From the NCBI RefSeq assembly GCF_016415625.1, contig NZ_WBXP01000001.1:209709-273708 (forward strand): a stretch of 64,000 bases of DNA. The letters are read 5' to 3'. Below the pieces are notes generated by a model. That model was not told the DNA's origin. It did no database searches and worked only from the letters and a program-made list of their open reading frames with translations. The DNA comes from Shimwellia pseudoproteus (lineage in GTDB: Bacteria > Pseudomonadota > Gammaproteobacteria > Enterobacterales > Enterobacteriaceae). A program made the translations under genes and the position numbers. The stretch's first letter is position 1, and each line of letters starts with the position of its first letter. Of this stretch, positions 46,383 through 56,506 are shown in pieces.

Positions 46383-47845
46383 AAACCATCAACCACTGGA
46401 TCAACGGCAAAAACGTTCGCAGCAGCGACTACTTCCAGACCACCAACCCCGCCACCGGCGAGGTGCTGGCGGAAGTGGCCTCCGGCGGCGAGGCGGAAAT
46501 TAATCAGGCAGTGGCCGCGGCAAAAGAGGCCTTCCCGAAATGGGCCAACCTGCCGATGAAAGAACGCGCCCGGCTGATGCGCAAACTCGGTGAGTTGATC
46601 GACGAAAACGTGCCGGATATCGCCGCCATGGAAACCGCCGATACCGGCCTGCCTATTCATCAGACCAAAAATGTCCTGATCCCGCGGGCCTCACACAACT
46701 TCGAGTTTTTCGCGGAAGTGTGCCAGCAGATGAACGGCAAAACCTACCCGGTGGATGACAAAATGCTCAACTACACCCTGGTGCAGCCGGTGGGTGTCTG
46801 TGCGCTGGTCTCCCCGTGGAACGTGCCGTTTATGACCGCCACCTGGAAAGTGGCCCCCTGCCTGGCCCTGGGGAATACCGCGGTACTGAAAATGTCTGAG
46901 CTCTCCCCGCTGAGCGCCGATCGCCTGGGGGAACTGGCCCTGGAAGCGGGCATTCCGGCCGGGGTGCTTAACGTGGTGCAGGGCTATGGCGCCACCGCCG
47001 GTGATGCCCTGGTGCGCCACCAGGATATCCGCGCGGTCTCCTTTACCGGCGGCACCGCCACCGGACGGCGCATTATGCAAAGCGCCGGGCTGAAAAAGTA
47101 CTCGATGGAACTGGGGGGGAAATCCCCGGTACTGGTCTTCGAAGACGCCGATATTGAGCGGGCGCTGGATGCCGCCCTGTTTACCATCTTCTCGATTAAC
47201 GGCGAACGCTGCACCGCCGGTTCACGTATTTTTATCCAGCAGAGCATTTACCCGGAGTTCGTGCGCCGTTTTGCCGAGCGCGCTAACCGCCTGCGGGTTG
47301 GCGACCCGACCGATCCTGGCACCCAGGTGGGGGCGCTGATCAGCCAACAGCACTGGGAAAAAGTCTCTGGCTATATCCGCCTCGGCATTGAAGAAGGCGC
47401 CACCCTGCTGGCGGGCGGACCGGATAAACCCACCGATCTCCCGGCCCACCTGAAAGGCGGCAACTTCCTGCGCCCCACCGTTCTGGCGGATGTCGACAAC
47501 CGGATGCGCGTGGCCCAGGAAGAGATCTTTGGCCCGGTGGCCTGCCTGCTGCCGTTTAAAGATGAAGCTGAAGGCCTGCGCCTGGCGAACGACGTGGAAT
47601 ACGGCCTCGCCTCGTATATCTGGACCCAGGATATCAGCAAAGTGCTGCGCCTCGCCCGGGGTATCGAAGCGGGCATGGTGTTTGTCAACACCCAGAACGT
47701 CCGCGATCTACGCCAGCCGTTTGGCGGGGTGAAAGCCTCAGGTACCGGCCGCGAAGGTGGGGAATACAGTTTCGAGGTATTCGCGGAGATGAAAAACGTC
47801 TGTATCTCCATGGGGGATCACCCGATCCCGAAATGGGGCGTCTGA
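46379..47845 (+). CDS. hpaE: HpaE, 5-carboxymethyl-2-hydroxymuconic semialdehyde dehydrogenase
   Basis: NAD-dependent aldehyde dehydrogenase oxidising the ring-cleavage product CHMS. 488 residues. Motifs: SPWNVPFMTATWKVAPCLALGN near 143-164, ELGGKSPVLVFEDAD with the general-base Glu near 243, GERCTAGSRI with the catalytic Cys near 280, and EEIFGPVACLLPF near 382-394. Starts inside the hpaG2 stop. Confidence 0.97.
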   Translation: MKTINHWINGKNVRSSDYFQTTNPATGEVLAEVASGGEAEINQAVAAAKEAFPKWANLPMKERARLMRKLGELIDENVPDIAAMETADTGLPIHQTKNVLIPRASHNFEFFAEVCQQMNGKTYPVDDKMLNYTLVQPVGVCALVSPWNVPFMTATWKVAPCLALGNTAVLKMSELSPLSADRLGELALEAGIPAGVLNVVQGYGATAGDALVRHQDIRAVSFTGGTATGRRIMQSAGLKKYSMELGGKSPVLVFEDADIERALDAALFTIFSINGERCTAGSRIFIQQSIYPEFVRRFAERANRLRVGDPTDPGTQVGALISQQHWEKVSGYIRLGIEEGATLLAGGPDKPTDLPAHLKGGNFLRPTVLADVDNRMRVAQEEIFGPVACLLPFKDEAEGLRLANDVEYGLASYIWTQDISKVLRLARGIEAGMVFVNTQNVRDLRQPFGGVKASGTGREGGEYSFEVFAEMKNVCISMGDHPIPKWGV

Positions 47846-47855
47846 CCCCACAGGC

Positions 47856-47880
47856 ACGTGCCGCCACTATTGCGGCACGT
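47856..47880 (+). other. Intercistronic hairpin hpaE-hpaD
   Basis: Perfect nine-base stem ACGTGCCGC / GCGGCACGT with a seven-base loop and no T run after it. More likely an mRNA processing or stability element within the operon than a terminator. Confidence 0.6.
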
Positions 47881-47917
47881 CTACACAGCCACGTTGTCAT
47901 TACAGTAGGGAAATACG

Positions 47918-48775
47918 ATGGGAAAATTAGCCTTAGCCGCCAAAGTCACCCACGTGCCGTCGATGTACTTGTCGGAACTGCCGGGGAAACACCACGGTTG
48001 CCGCCAGGCGGCCATTGATGGCCATAAAGAGATAAGCCGCCGCTGCCGCGAGCTGGGGGTCGATACCATTGTGGTGTTTGATACCCACTGGCTGGTCAAC
48101 AGCGCCTACCACATCAACTGTAACGACCACTTCCAGGGGGTGTATACCAGCCACGAACTGCCGCACTTTATTCGCGATATGGCCTACGACTATGACGGCA
48201 ACCCGGTGCTGGGTAACCTGATTGCGCAAGAAGCGCGCCATGAAGGGGTTCGCGCCCAGGCCCACGCCATCTCAACCCTGACCCTGGAATACGGCACCCT
48301 GGTGCCGATGCGCTACATGAACAGCGACCGCCACTTCAAAGTGGTGTCGATTTCCGCCTTCTGCACAGTCCATGATTTTGCCGACAGCCGCCGGATGGGT
48401 GAAGCAGTACGCCGGGCCATCGAAAAATATGATGGCACCGTGGCGGTGCTGGCCAGCGGCTCACTCTCCCACCGCTTTATTGACGATCAGCGGGCGGAGC
48501 AAGGCATGAACGCCTGGACCCGGGAATTTGACGAACAGATGGACTACCGGGTGGTCAAGCTGTGGCGGGAGGGTAAATTCGCCGAGTTCTGCCGCATGCT
48601 GCCGGAATACGCCGATTACTGCTACGGCGAAGGCAATATGCACGACACCGTGATGCTGCTCGGGCTGATGGGCTGGGACCAGTACCAGGGCAAGGTGGAG
48701 TTTATTACTGACCTGTTCCCCAGCTCCGGCACCGGCCAGGTGAACGCCGTTTTCCCCTTAGCCGAAAGCGCCTGA
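47918..48775 (+). CDS. hpaD: HpaD, homoprotocatechuate 2,3-dioxygenase
   Basis: Extradiol ring-cleavage enzyme opening 3,4-dihydroxyphenylacetate to CHMS. 285 residues, LigB-type fold. Conserved MGKLALAAKVTHVPSMYLSELPGKHHGCRQ with histidine ligands near 12 and 25-26, VVFDTHWLVNSAYHI near 50-65, and GSLSHRFIDDQRAEQGMN near 186-203. Nearly identical to E. coli HpaD. Second transcription block member after hpaE. Confidence 0.96.
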   Translation: MGKLALAAKVTHVPSMYLSELPGKHHGCRQAAIDGHKEISRRCRELGVDTIVVFDTHWLVNSAYHINCNDHFQGVYTSHELPHFIRDMAYDYDGNPVLGNLIAQEARHEGVRAQAHAISTLTLEYGTLVPMRYMNSDRHFKVVSISAFCTVHDFADSRRMGEAVRRAIEKYDGTVAVLASGSLSHRFIDDQRAEQGMNAWTREFDEQMDYRVVKLWREGKFAEFCRMLPEYADYCYGEGNMHDTVMLLGLMGWDQYQGKVEFITDLFPSSGTGQVNAVFPLAESA

Positions 48776-48784
48776 GGAGCTGCT

Positions 48785-49165
48785 ATGCCGCATTTTTACG
48801 CTGAATGTACTGAAAATATCCGCCAGCAGGCAGAACTGCCGGCGCTGTTTGCCAAAGTGAACAGTGCCCTGGCCGCAACCGGCGTCTTCCCGCTGGGGGG
48901 GATCCGCAGCCGGGCCATCTGGCTGGATACCTGGCAAATGGCCGACGGCGAGCAGGATTATGCTTTTGTGCATATGACCCTGAAAATTGGTGCCGGACGC
49001 AGCCTCGAAAGCCGCCAGCAGGTCAGTGAAATGCTGTTCGCCTTGATCAAGGAACACTTCGCCGCCCTGATGGACAGCCGCTATCTGGCCCTGTCATTTA
49101 CCCTTGAGGAGTTACACCCCACGCTGAACTACAAGCAAAACAACGTTCATGCGCTATTCACGTAA
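48785..49165 (+). CDS. hpaF: HpaF, 5-carboxymethyl-2-hydroxymuconate delta-isomerase
   Basis: 126-residue tautomerase-like isomerase acting after HpaE. It begins MPHFYAECTENIRQQ with the catalytic N-terminal proline, as in the 4-oxalocrotonate tautomerase fold. Conserved GGIRSRAIWLDTWQMADG near 39-56 and FVHMTLKIGAGRS. Eight bases after hpaD. Confidence 0.95.
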   Translation: MPHFYAECTENIRQQAELPALFAKVNSALAATGVFPLGGIRSRAIWLDTWQMADGEQDYAFVHMTLKIGAGRSLESRQQVSEMLFALIKEHFAALMDSRYLALSFTLEELHPTLNYKQNNVHALFT

Positions 49166-49199
49166 TTTCACCACCTTTTAATAGTATTTACTCTATTTT

Positions 49200-49219
49200 C
49201 CCGGCAGTTTACTGCCGGG
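49200..49219 (+). other. Intercistronic hairpin hpaF-hpaH
   Basis: CCCGGCAG-TTTA-CTGCCGGG stem in the 138-base gap between hpaF and hpaH, not followed by a T tract. Could modulate relative expression of hpaHI or stabilise the upstream mRNA. Confidence 0.55.
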
Positions 49220-49303
49220 GCGGGTGCCGCTACGCCTGGAATCGGCAGGAGAGCGGCACAAAGCAGACGTTAATCCGCCACTGACTGGCTACAGGAATGT
49301 CGT

Positions 49304-50107
49304 ATGTTAGCTAAAGAGACCCATACCCTGATCGCGCAGAGCCTGCACCGGGCAGAACAAACCCGCGAACAGATCCCGCAGATCTCCCGGCAGTACCCGG
49401 AGATAACCATTGAAGATGCCTACGCTGTACAGCGTGAATGGGTCGCATTGAAAATTGCCGAAGGGCGGGTGCTAAAAGGGCACAAAATCGGCCTGACGTC
49501 CCGGGCGATGCAGCTCAGCTCGCAAATTACTGAGCCGGACTACGGCGCCCTGCTGGACGATATGTTCTTCCACGATGGCAGCGATATCCCCACTGACCGG
49601 TTTATCGTGCCGCGTATTGAAGTGGAACTGGCCTTTGTACTGGCTAAACCACTGCGCGGGCCGAACTGCACCCTGTTTGATGTCTATAACGCCACTGACT
49701 ATGTGATCCCGGCCCTTGAACTGATCGACGCCCGCTGCCCGAATATTGATCCGCTCAGCGGCAAGCCCCGTAAAGTGTTCGACACCATTTCCGATAACGC
49801 CGCCAATGCCGGGGTGATCCTCGGTGGCCGGCCGATCCGCCCCGATGCGCTGGATCTGCGCTGGATCTCTGCCCTGCTGTACCGCAACGGGGTTATCGAA
49901 GAGACCGGCGTTGCCGCCGGGGTGCTCAACCACCCGGCCAACGGCGTGGCCTGGCTGGCCAATAAACTCTCCGCTTATGACGTCCAGTTAGAAGCCGGGC
50001 AGATCATTCTCGGCGGCTCCTTTACCCGCCCGGTGCCGGCCAGTAAAGGGGACACCTTCCACGTTGACTACGGCGACATGGGTTCCATCAGTTGCCGCTT
50101 TGTCTAG
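49304..50107 (+). CDS. hpaH: HpaH, 2-oxohept-3-ene-1,7-dioate hydratase
   Basis: 267-residue hydratase of the 2-hydroxypentadienoate hydratase/FAH group. Adds water to 2-oxo-hept-3-ene-1,7-dioate to give 2,4-dihydroxy-hept-2-ene-1,7-dioate. Conserved [10 protein letters not shown] near 63-72, [28 protein letters not shown] near 106-121 and [19 protein letters not shown]. Same order as E. coli (F-H-I). Confidence 0.95.
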   Translation: MLAKETHTLIAQSLHRAEQTREQIPQISRQYPEITIEDAYAVQREWVALKIAEGRVLKGHKIGLTSRAMQLSSQITEPDYGALLDDMFFHDGSDIPTDRFIVPRIEVELAFVLAKPLRGPNCTLFDVYNATDYVIPALELIDARCPNIDPLSGKPRKVFDTISDNAANAGVILGGRPIRPDALDLRWISALLYRNGVIEETGVAAGVLNHPANGVAWLANKLSAYDVQLEAGQIILGGSFTRPVPASKGDTFHVDYGDMGSISCRFV

Positions 50108-50117
50108 GAGACCTGCA

Positions 50118-50918
50118 ATGACATTAACCAACCATTTTAAAGCTGCCCTGAAAGCACAACAGCCGCAAATCGGCCTGTGGCTGGGGCTATGTAGCGGCTA
50201 CAGCGCGGAACTGCTGGCCGGTGCCGGGTTTGACTGGCTGCTGATCGATGGCGAACATGCCCCGAACGATGTCCAGAGCGTGCTGCACCAGCTCCAGGCT
50301 ATTGCCCCGTACCCCAGCCACCCCGTGGTGCGCCCCGCCTGGAACGATGCGGTGCAGATCAAACAACTGCTGGATATTGGCACCCAGACTCTGCTGGTGC
50401 CGATGGTGCAAAACGCCGAACAGGCGCGCCAGGCGGTACTGGCAACCCGTTACCCGCCAGCGGGGATTCGCGGGGTGGGTAGCGCCCTGGCCCGGGCATC
50501 ACGCTGGAACCGTATTCCGGGTTACCTGCAACAGGCCAACGACGAAATGTGCGTGCTGGTACAGATAGAAACCCGGGAAGCGGTCAGTAATCTGGCCAGT
50601 ATCCTGGATGTCGAGGGGGTGGACGGGGTATTTATCGGCCCGGCAGATCTCAGTGCCGACATGGGTTACGCCGGTAATCCGCACCATCCGGACGTCAAAG
50701 CCGCCATTGAGCAGGCGATTGTCCAGATCCGCGCGGCCGGTAAAGCGCCGGGGATCTTAATGGCCGATCCGGCGGCGGCGGCCCGTTATCTGGAACTGGG
50801 GGCGCTGTTTGTGGCGGTGGGGGTGGATACCACGCTGCTGGCCCGCAGTGCCGAAGCCCTGGCCGCCAGTTTTAAACACACCCAGCCCGCCACCGGCACA
50901 CACCCCGGCGTTTACTGA
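50118..50918 (+). CDS. hpaI: HpaI, 4-hydroxy-2-oxo-heptane-1,7-dioate aldolase
   Basis: Class II pyruvate aldolase producing pyruvate and succinate semialdehyde, the pathway's end products. The ATG at 50118 after TAGGAG gives 266 residues ([20 protein letters not shown]); the frame starting at 50064 inside hpaH is ignored. Motifs: [11 protein letters not shown] near 44-54 (general-base His), metal glutamate in [12 protein letters not shown] and aspartate in [14 protein letters not shown] near 170-185. Confidence 0.96.
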   Translation: MTLTNHFKAALKAQQPQIGLWLGLCSGYSAELLAGAGFDWLLIDGEHAPNDVQSVLHQLQAIAPYPSHPVVRPAWNDAVQIKQLLDIGTQTLLVPMVQNAEQARQAVLATRYPPAGIRGVGSALARASRWNRIPGYLQQANDEMCVLVQIETREAVSNLASILDVEGVDGVFIGPADLSADMGYAGNPHHPDVKAAIEQAIVQIRAAGKAPGILMADPAAAARYLELGALFVAVGVDTTLLARSAEALAASFKHTQPATGTHPGVY

Positions 50919-50939
50919 TACGCGTACAGGAAGAAAACC

Positions 50940-52316
50940 ATGAGCGATACCTCACCTGCGGTACCGGGTACACAAAACCCGGCCCGTCAGCACCCGACGC
51001 TGACGGCTCAACAACAATCAGTGATCAATAAGCTGTTTCGCCGTCTGGTTGTGTTTTTGTTCGTGCTGTTTATTTTCTCATTCCTTGACCGTATTAACAT
51101 CGGCTTTGCCGGGCTGACCATGGGGCAAGATTTAGGGCTGAGCGCCACCATGTTTGGTATGGCGACCACCCTGTTTTACGCCACCTATGTGATGTTTGGT
51201 ATCCCCAGCAATATCATGCTGGGGATCGTCGGCGCCCGGCGCTGGATAGCCACGATTATGGTGCTGTGGGGGCTGGCCTCCACCGCCACCATGTTCGCCA
51301 CCGGGCCCACCAGCCTGTACGTGTTACGGATGCTGGTGGGGATCACCGAAGCCGGTTTCCTGCCGGGAATTTTGCTGTATTTGACTTACTGGTTCCCGGC
51401 CTATTTCCGCGCCCGGGCCAATGCGCTGTTTATGATAGCCATGCCGGTCACCACCGCCCTCGGGTCGATTGTGTCCGGCTATATCCTCTCTCTGGACGGG
51501 GTGCTCAACCTGCACGGCTGGCAGTGGCTGTTCCTACTGGAGGGGTTTCCGTCGGTTATCCTCGGGGTCATCGTCTGGTTTTATCTGGTGGATTCACCAG
51601 ATAACGCCCGCTGGCTGACCCGTGAAGACAAGCAGTGCCTGAAAGCGATGATGCAACAGGATCAGTTATCGCTGGTGCAGCCGGAAGGGGCCATCAGCCA
51701 TAGCGCCCTGCAAAAAAGAACCCTGTGGCGCGAGATTTTTACCCCCATCGTGCTGCTGTATACCCTGGCCTACTTCTGCCTGACCAACACCCTCAGCGCC
51801 GTCAGCATCTGGACCCCGCAAATCCTGAAAAGCTTTAACGCGGACAGCAGCAATATCACCATTGGCCTGCTGGCGGCTATCCCGCAGATCTGTACCATTG
51901 CCGGGATGATCTGGTGGAGCCGCCACTCCGATCGTTATCAGGAGCGTAAGCACCATACCGCCCTGCCGTTTCTGTTTGCCGCCGCGGGCTGGGTGCTGAC
52001 CACCCTAAGCCACCACGGCCTGGTGCAGATGCTGGGGATTATCATGGCCTCCACCGGTTCGTTCAGCGCTATGGCTATCTTCTGGACCACCCCGGACCAG
52101 TCCATCAGCCTGCGGGCACGGGCCATCGCGATTGCGGTGATTAACGCCACCGGTAATATTGGCTCGGCCATGAGCCCGCTGTTTGTTGGCTGGCTAAAAG
52201 ATCTTACCGGCAGTTTTAACAGCGGCCTGTACCTGATGGCCGGGTTGCTGGTGCTCGGCGCCATTGTGGTGTGGCTGATCCCGATGCCGTCATCGCGCCC
52301 CAGAGCCACCCCCTAA
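50940..52316 (+). CDS. hpaX: HpaX, 4-hydroxyphenylacetate permease (MFS)
   Basis: 458-residue anion:cation symporter-family MFS protein importing 4-hydroxyphenylacetate. About 12 membrane helices; first helix FLFVLFIFSFLDRINIGFAGL near 36-56 with the typical DRxNIGFA signature, GITEAGFLPGILLYLTYWFP near 137-156. Lies between hpaI and hpaA, 21 bases after hpaI, as in E. coli. Confidence 0.95.
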   Translation: MSDTSPAVPGTQNPARQHPTLTAQQQSVINKLFRRLVVFLFVLFIFSFLDRINIGFAGLTMGQDLGLSATMFGMATTLFYATYVMFGIPSNIMLGIVGARRWIATIMVLWGLASTATMFATGPTSLYVLRMLVGITEAGFLPGILLYLTYWFPAYFRARANALFMIAMPVTTALGSIVSGYILSLDGVLNLHGWQWLFLLEGFPSVILGVIVWFYLVDSPDNARWLTREDKQCLKAMMQQDQLSLVQPEGAISHSALQKRTLWREIFTPIVLLYTLAYFCLTNTLSAVSIWTPQILKSFNADSSNITIGLLAAIPQICTIAGMIWWSRHSDRYQERKHHTALPFLFAAAGWVLTTLSHHGLVQMLGIIMASTGSFSAMAIFWTTPDQSISLRARAIAIAVINATGNIGSAMSPLFVGWLKDLTGSFNSGLYLMAGLLVLGAIVVWLIPMPSSRPRATP

Positions 52317-52385
52317 AACACACGCGCCGTGAGAACCACCCCGCTGCCCGGTTTTCCCCCGGGCAGCACCATGCCAGGAGCCACC

Positions 52386-53261
52386 ATGACCGACAGCCCG
52401 ATAGCCAATATTGATATCCGCAAAGAGTACGATGAAAGCCTCGGCAGCGATGATGTTCACTACCAGTCCTTCTCGCGCATGGCGGCGTTTTTTGGCCGCG
52501 ATATGCGCCCTCACCGCCACGACAGCTTCTTCCAGATGCACTTTCTGAATACCGGGCAAATCGAGCTCCAGCTGGATGACCACCACTATTCGGTGGAGGC
52601 GCCGCTGTTTGTGTTAACCCCGCCGTCGGTGCCCCATGCATTTTTTACTGAGTCCGACAGCGACGGCCACGTGCTGACAGTGCATGAGGATCTGATCTGG
52701 CCCCTGCTGGAGGTACTCTACCCCGGCACCCGGGAAGCGTTCGGCCTGCCGGGGATTTGCTTTTCCCTCGCCCACTGTCCGGAAGAGTTACACGCTCTGG
52801 AGCATTACTGGCGGCTGATTGAGCGCGAATCGCAGGGGAACTTCCCCGGCCGGGAAAATACCCTGAAACTGCTGGCCCAGGGGGTGTTTACCCTGCTGTT
52901 GCGTAATGTGCGGCTAGACGATCAGGCCGCCAGCGGCATGCGCGGTGAACTGAAACTGTTTCAGCGCTTTAACCTGATGGTGGACCAGCACTTTTCATGC
53001 CACTGGAGCGTGCCGGACTATGCCCGGGAACTGCACATTACCGAGTCCCGGCTCACGGACATCTGCCGGCGTTTTGCTAACCGGTCGCCGAAAAAGCTGA
53101 TCTTCGATCGCCAGCTCCGGGAAGCGAAGCGGTTATTGCTGTTTTCCGACTGTGCGGTGAACGACATCGCCTAGCAACTGGGGTTTAAAGATCCCGCCTA
53201 TTTCGCCCGCTTTTTTAACCGCCTGGCGGGTTGCTCGCCGTCGCAGTTTCGCTGCCGCTGA
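52386..53261 (+). pseudogene. hpaA: HpaA, AraC-family activator of hpaBC, interrupted by an amber codon
   Basis: AraC/XylS-type activator of hpaBC. The ATG at 52386 (MTDSPIANIDIRKEYDESLG) follows AGGAG. A cupin sensor domain spans about 1-170; the HTH domain begins near 190 (VPDYARELHITESRLTDICRRF). At codon 263 (53172-53174) the frame reads DIA-TAG-QLGFKDPAYFARFF; E. coli has Trp there, so a TGG to TAG change is likely. Reading on, a further 28 codons match the family, ending at TGA 53259-53261. The truncated 262-residue product loses most of the second HTH. It could be read through only with an amber suppressor. Confidence 0.85.
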
Positions 53262-53477
53262 TCCCGCGTCCCCCGGGCGAAGTTGATCCCGATCGCAGTT
53301 TCCCATCCCGGCCCCCTGGGCCGGGGAAAAGTACCCGCCGTTGACCCAAAAGTCTCTTCCGCAAATCACCGTTGAGCGCTTCAATTGAACAACAAAAAGA
53401 AAACACAAAATTAACATTTCACATCGCAGGCGGGTTGCCGCGGTGTTCCAAATCCGAATATGAATAATGAGGTCCCT
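53262..53477 (+). promoter_or_regulatory. hpaA-hpaB spacer with hairpin and hpaBC promoter
   Basis: Contains a GC-rich hairpin (CCCGGCCC-CCT-GGGCCGGG near 53306-53325, followed by GAAAAG) and an AT-rich stretch near 53385-53425 including a CRP-like half-site TTTCACAT. By analogy with E. coli W this is where the HpaA- and CRP-dependent hpaBC promoter lies; the exact hexamers were not assigned. Confidence 0.45.
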
Positions 53478-55040
53478 ATGAAACCCGAAGATTTCCGCGC
53501 TGACGCCAAACGCCCGCTGACCGGTGAAGAGTACCTGAAGAGCTTACAGGATGGCCGCGAGATTTATATCTACGGTGAGCGAGTGAAAGATGTCACCACC
53601 CACCCGGCCTTTCGCAACGCGGCGGCCTCCGTTGGGCAGCTGTATGACGCTCTGCACCTGCCGGAAATGCAGGATAAATTATGCTGGAACACCGATACCG
53701 GCAGCGGCGGTTATACCCATAAGTTTTTCCGGGTGGCGAAAAGCGCCGACGATCTGCGCCAGCAGCGCGATGCCATTGCCGAATGGTCCCGCCTGAGCTA
53801 CGGCTGGATGGGCCGCACCCCGGACTATAAAGCCGCCTTCGGTTGCGCCCTGGGCGCGAACCCGGCATTTTACGGCCAGTTTGAGCAGAACGCCCGCCAC
53901 TGGTACACCCGGATTCAGGAAACCGGCCTGTACTTTAACCACGCCATTGTTAACCCACCTATTGACCGTCATAAACCCGCGGACGAAGTCAAAGACGTCT
54001 ATATCAAGCTGGAAAAAGAGACCGACGCCGGGATCATCGTCAGCGGCGCCAAAGTGGTGGCCACCAACTCCGCCCTCACCCACTACAACATGATAGGTTT
54101 TGGCTCGGCCCAGGTAATGGGGGAAAACCCGGACTTCGCGCTGATGTTCGTGGCACCCATGGATGCCGAAGGGGTCAAACTGATCTCCCGGGCCTCCTAC
54201 GAGCTGGTCTCCGGGGCCACCGGCTCCCCTTATGATTACCCGCTCTCCAGCCGCTTTGACGAGAACGATGCGATCCTGGTAATGGATCATGTGCTGATCC
54301 CCTGGGAAAACGTGCTGATCTACCGTGATTTTGATCGCTGCCGCCGCTGGACCATGGAGGGGGGATTTGCCCGCATGTATCCCCTGCAGGCCTGTGTGCG
54401 TCTGGCAGTCAAACTGGACTTTATCTGCGCCCTGCTGAAGCGCTCGCTGGAATGTACCGGCACTCTGGAGTTCCGTGGCGTACAGGCGGATCTGGGGGAA
54501 GTGGTGGCCTGGCGCAATATGTTCTGGGCCCTGAGCGATTCAATGTGCTCCGAGGCCACCCCGTGGATCAACGGCGCCTGGCTGCCGGATCACGCGGCGC
54601 TGCAAACCTACCGCGTCATGGCGCCGATGGCTTACGCCAAGATCAAAAATATCATTGAACGTAACGTCACCAGCGGCCTTATCTATCTGCCGTCCAGCGC
54701 CCGCGATCTGAACAACCCGGAGATCGACCGCTACCTGGCGAAATATGTCCGCGGCTCCAACGGGATGGATCACGTAGAACGGATCAAGATCCTGAAACTG
54801 ATGTGGGATGCCATCGGCAGTGAGTTTGGCGGCCGCCATGAGCTGTATGAAATCAACTATTCCGGCAGCCAGGATGAGATCCGCCTGCAATGCCTGCGCC
54901 AGGCGCAGAACTCCGGCAACATGGACAAAATGATGGCGATGGTTGATCGCTGCCTGTCTGAATATGACCAGCACGGCTGGACGGTTGCGCATCTGCATAA
55001 CAACGCAGATATTAACGTGTTAGATAAACTGCTGAAATAA
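53478..55040 (+). CDS. hpaB: HpaB, 4-hydroxyphenylacetate 3-monooxygenase oxygenase
   Basis: FADH2-using monooxygenase that hydroxylates 4-hydroxyphenylacetate to homoprotocatechuate. The ATG at 53478 after GAGG (five-base spacing) gives 520 residues, equal to E. coli; the ATG at 53460 is rejected. Conserved RLSYGWMGRTPDYKAAFG near 103-120, FNHAIVNPPIDRH near 154-166, GATGSPYDYPLSSRF near 246-260, and MYPLQACVRLAVKLDFICAL. Highly similar to E. coli HpaB throughout. Reduced flavin comes from HpaC, encoded 11 bases downstream. Confidence 0.97.
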   Translation: MKPEDFRADAKRPLTGEEYLKSLQDGREIYIYGERVKDVTTHPAFRNAAASVGQLYDALHLPEMQDKLCWNTDTGSGGYTHKFFRVAKSADDLRQQRDAIAEWSRLSYGWMGRTPDYKAAFGCALGANPAFYGQFEQNARHWYTRIQETGLYFNHAIVNPPIDRHKPADEVKDVYIKLEKETDAGIIVSGAKVVATNSALTHYNMIGFGSAQVMGENPDFALMFVAPMDAEGVKLISRASYELVSGATGSPYDYPLSSRFDENDAILVMDHVLIPWENVLIYRDFDRCRRWTMEGGFARMYPLQACVRLAVKLDFICALLKRSLECTGTLEFRGVQADLGEVVAWRNMFWALSDSMCSEATPWINGAWLPDHAALQTYRVMAPMAYAKIKNIIERNVTSGLIYLPSSARDLNNPEIDRYLAKYVRGSNGMDHVERIKILKLMWDAIGSEFGGRHELYEINYSGSQDEIRLQCLRQAQNSGNMDKMMAMVDRCLSEYDQHGWTVAHLHNNADINVLDKLLK

Positions 55041-55051
55041 CGGAGGTTGCC

Positions 55052-55564
55052 ATGCAACAAGAGAACGAGCAGCGCCTGCGCTTTCGCGATGCGATGGCCA
55101 GCCTGTCGGCGGCGGTGAATATTGTCACCACCCGCGGGGCTGCGGGCCAGTGTGGGATCACCGCCACGGCGGTATGTTCTGTCACGGATACCCCGCCCTC
55201 ACTGATGGTGTGTATCAACGCCAATAGCGCCATGAACCCGGTATTCCAGGGGAACGGTAGGCTGTGCGTTAACGTGCTAAACCATGAGCAGGAGCTGATG
55301 GCGCGCCACTTTGCCGGGATGACCGGTATGGCGATGGAAGAGCGCTTTAAAGGGGAACAATGGCGCACCGGCCCTCAGGGGCAGCCGGTACTGGCGGGAT
55401 CGCTGGCCAGCCTGGAAGGGGACATTAGCCAGGTCCAGACCATTGGTACTCACCTGGTGTATCTGGTGGAAATCAAAAACATCGTGCTCAGCGAAGAAGG
55501 CCACGGGCTGATTTACTTTAAACGCCGTTTCCATCCGGTGATGATGGAAATGGCCGTTGCCTGA
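55052..55564 (+). CDS. hpaC: HpaC, NADH:FMN/FAD reductase component
   Basis: 170-residue flavin reductase supplying FADH2 to HpaB. Flavin-reductase-like domain: RFRDAMASLSAAVNIVTTRG near 11-30, GITATAVCSVTDTPPSLMVCIN near 37-58, FQGNGRLCVNVLNHEQELMARHFAG near 67-92. Good AGGAGG-like site (CGGAGGTTGCC) before the ATG. Last gene of the hpa cluster; an inverted repeat (TTGCCTGACC/GGTCAGGCAA, 55557-55581) overlaps the stop. Confidence 0.96.
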   Translation: MQQENEQRLRFRDAMASLSAAVNIVTTRGAAGQCGITATAVCSVTDTPPSLMVCINANSAMNPVFQGNGRLCVNVLNHEQELMARHFAGMTGMAMEERFKGEQWRTGPQGQPVLAGSLASLEGDISQVQTIGTHLVYLVEIKNIVLSEEGHGLIYFKRRFHPVMMEMAVA

Positions 55565-55591
55565 CCGGCCAGGTCAGGCAATCGCCGCCGG

Positions 55592-56299
<708 letters not shown>

Positions 56300-56479
56300 C
56301 TACCTTATGAATTGGGATGTTGTCAGATGCCTGACCAATGAGGGGCATTCTAAAACTGAAATTTTCCTGGTAATAGCGAAACAATTCGTCTCAAACGGTC
56401 AATTTTTTTGACTATTTGTTGTGGTGAAAGGTACGCACATGGACGTCAGATATTGCGCAGAGACAGCTAGCAGAGGAAA

Positions 56480-56501
56480 ACCGGGAGGCGGCCCTCCCGG
56501 T
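56480..56501 (-). terminator. Terminator of the MurQ-like gene
   Basis: ACCGGGAGG / CCTCCCGGT stem with a four-base loop, followed on the minus strand by TTTTCC, just after the stop of the MurQ-like gene. Confidence 0.8.
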
Positions 56502-56506
56502 GGGGA

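Noticed and set aside
52386..53174. Calling hpaA a normal shorter gene
   Set aside because: The frame beyond the TAG continues with strongly family-like sequence (FKDPAYFARFFNRL), so the stop is an interruption, not the natural end.
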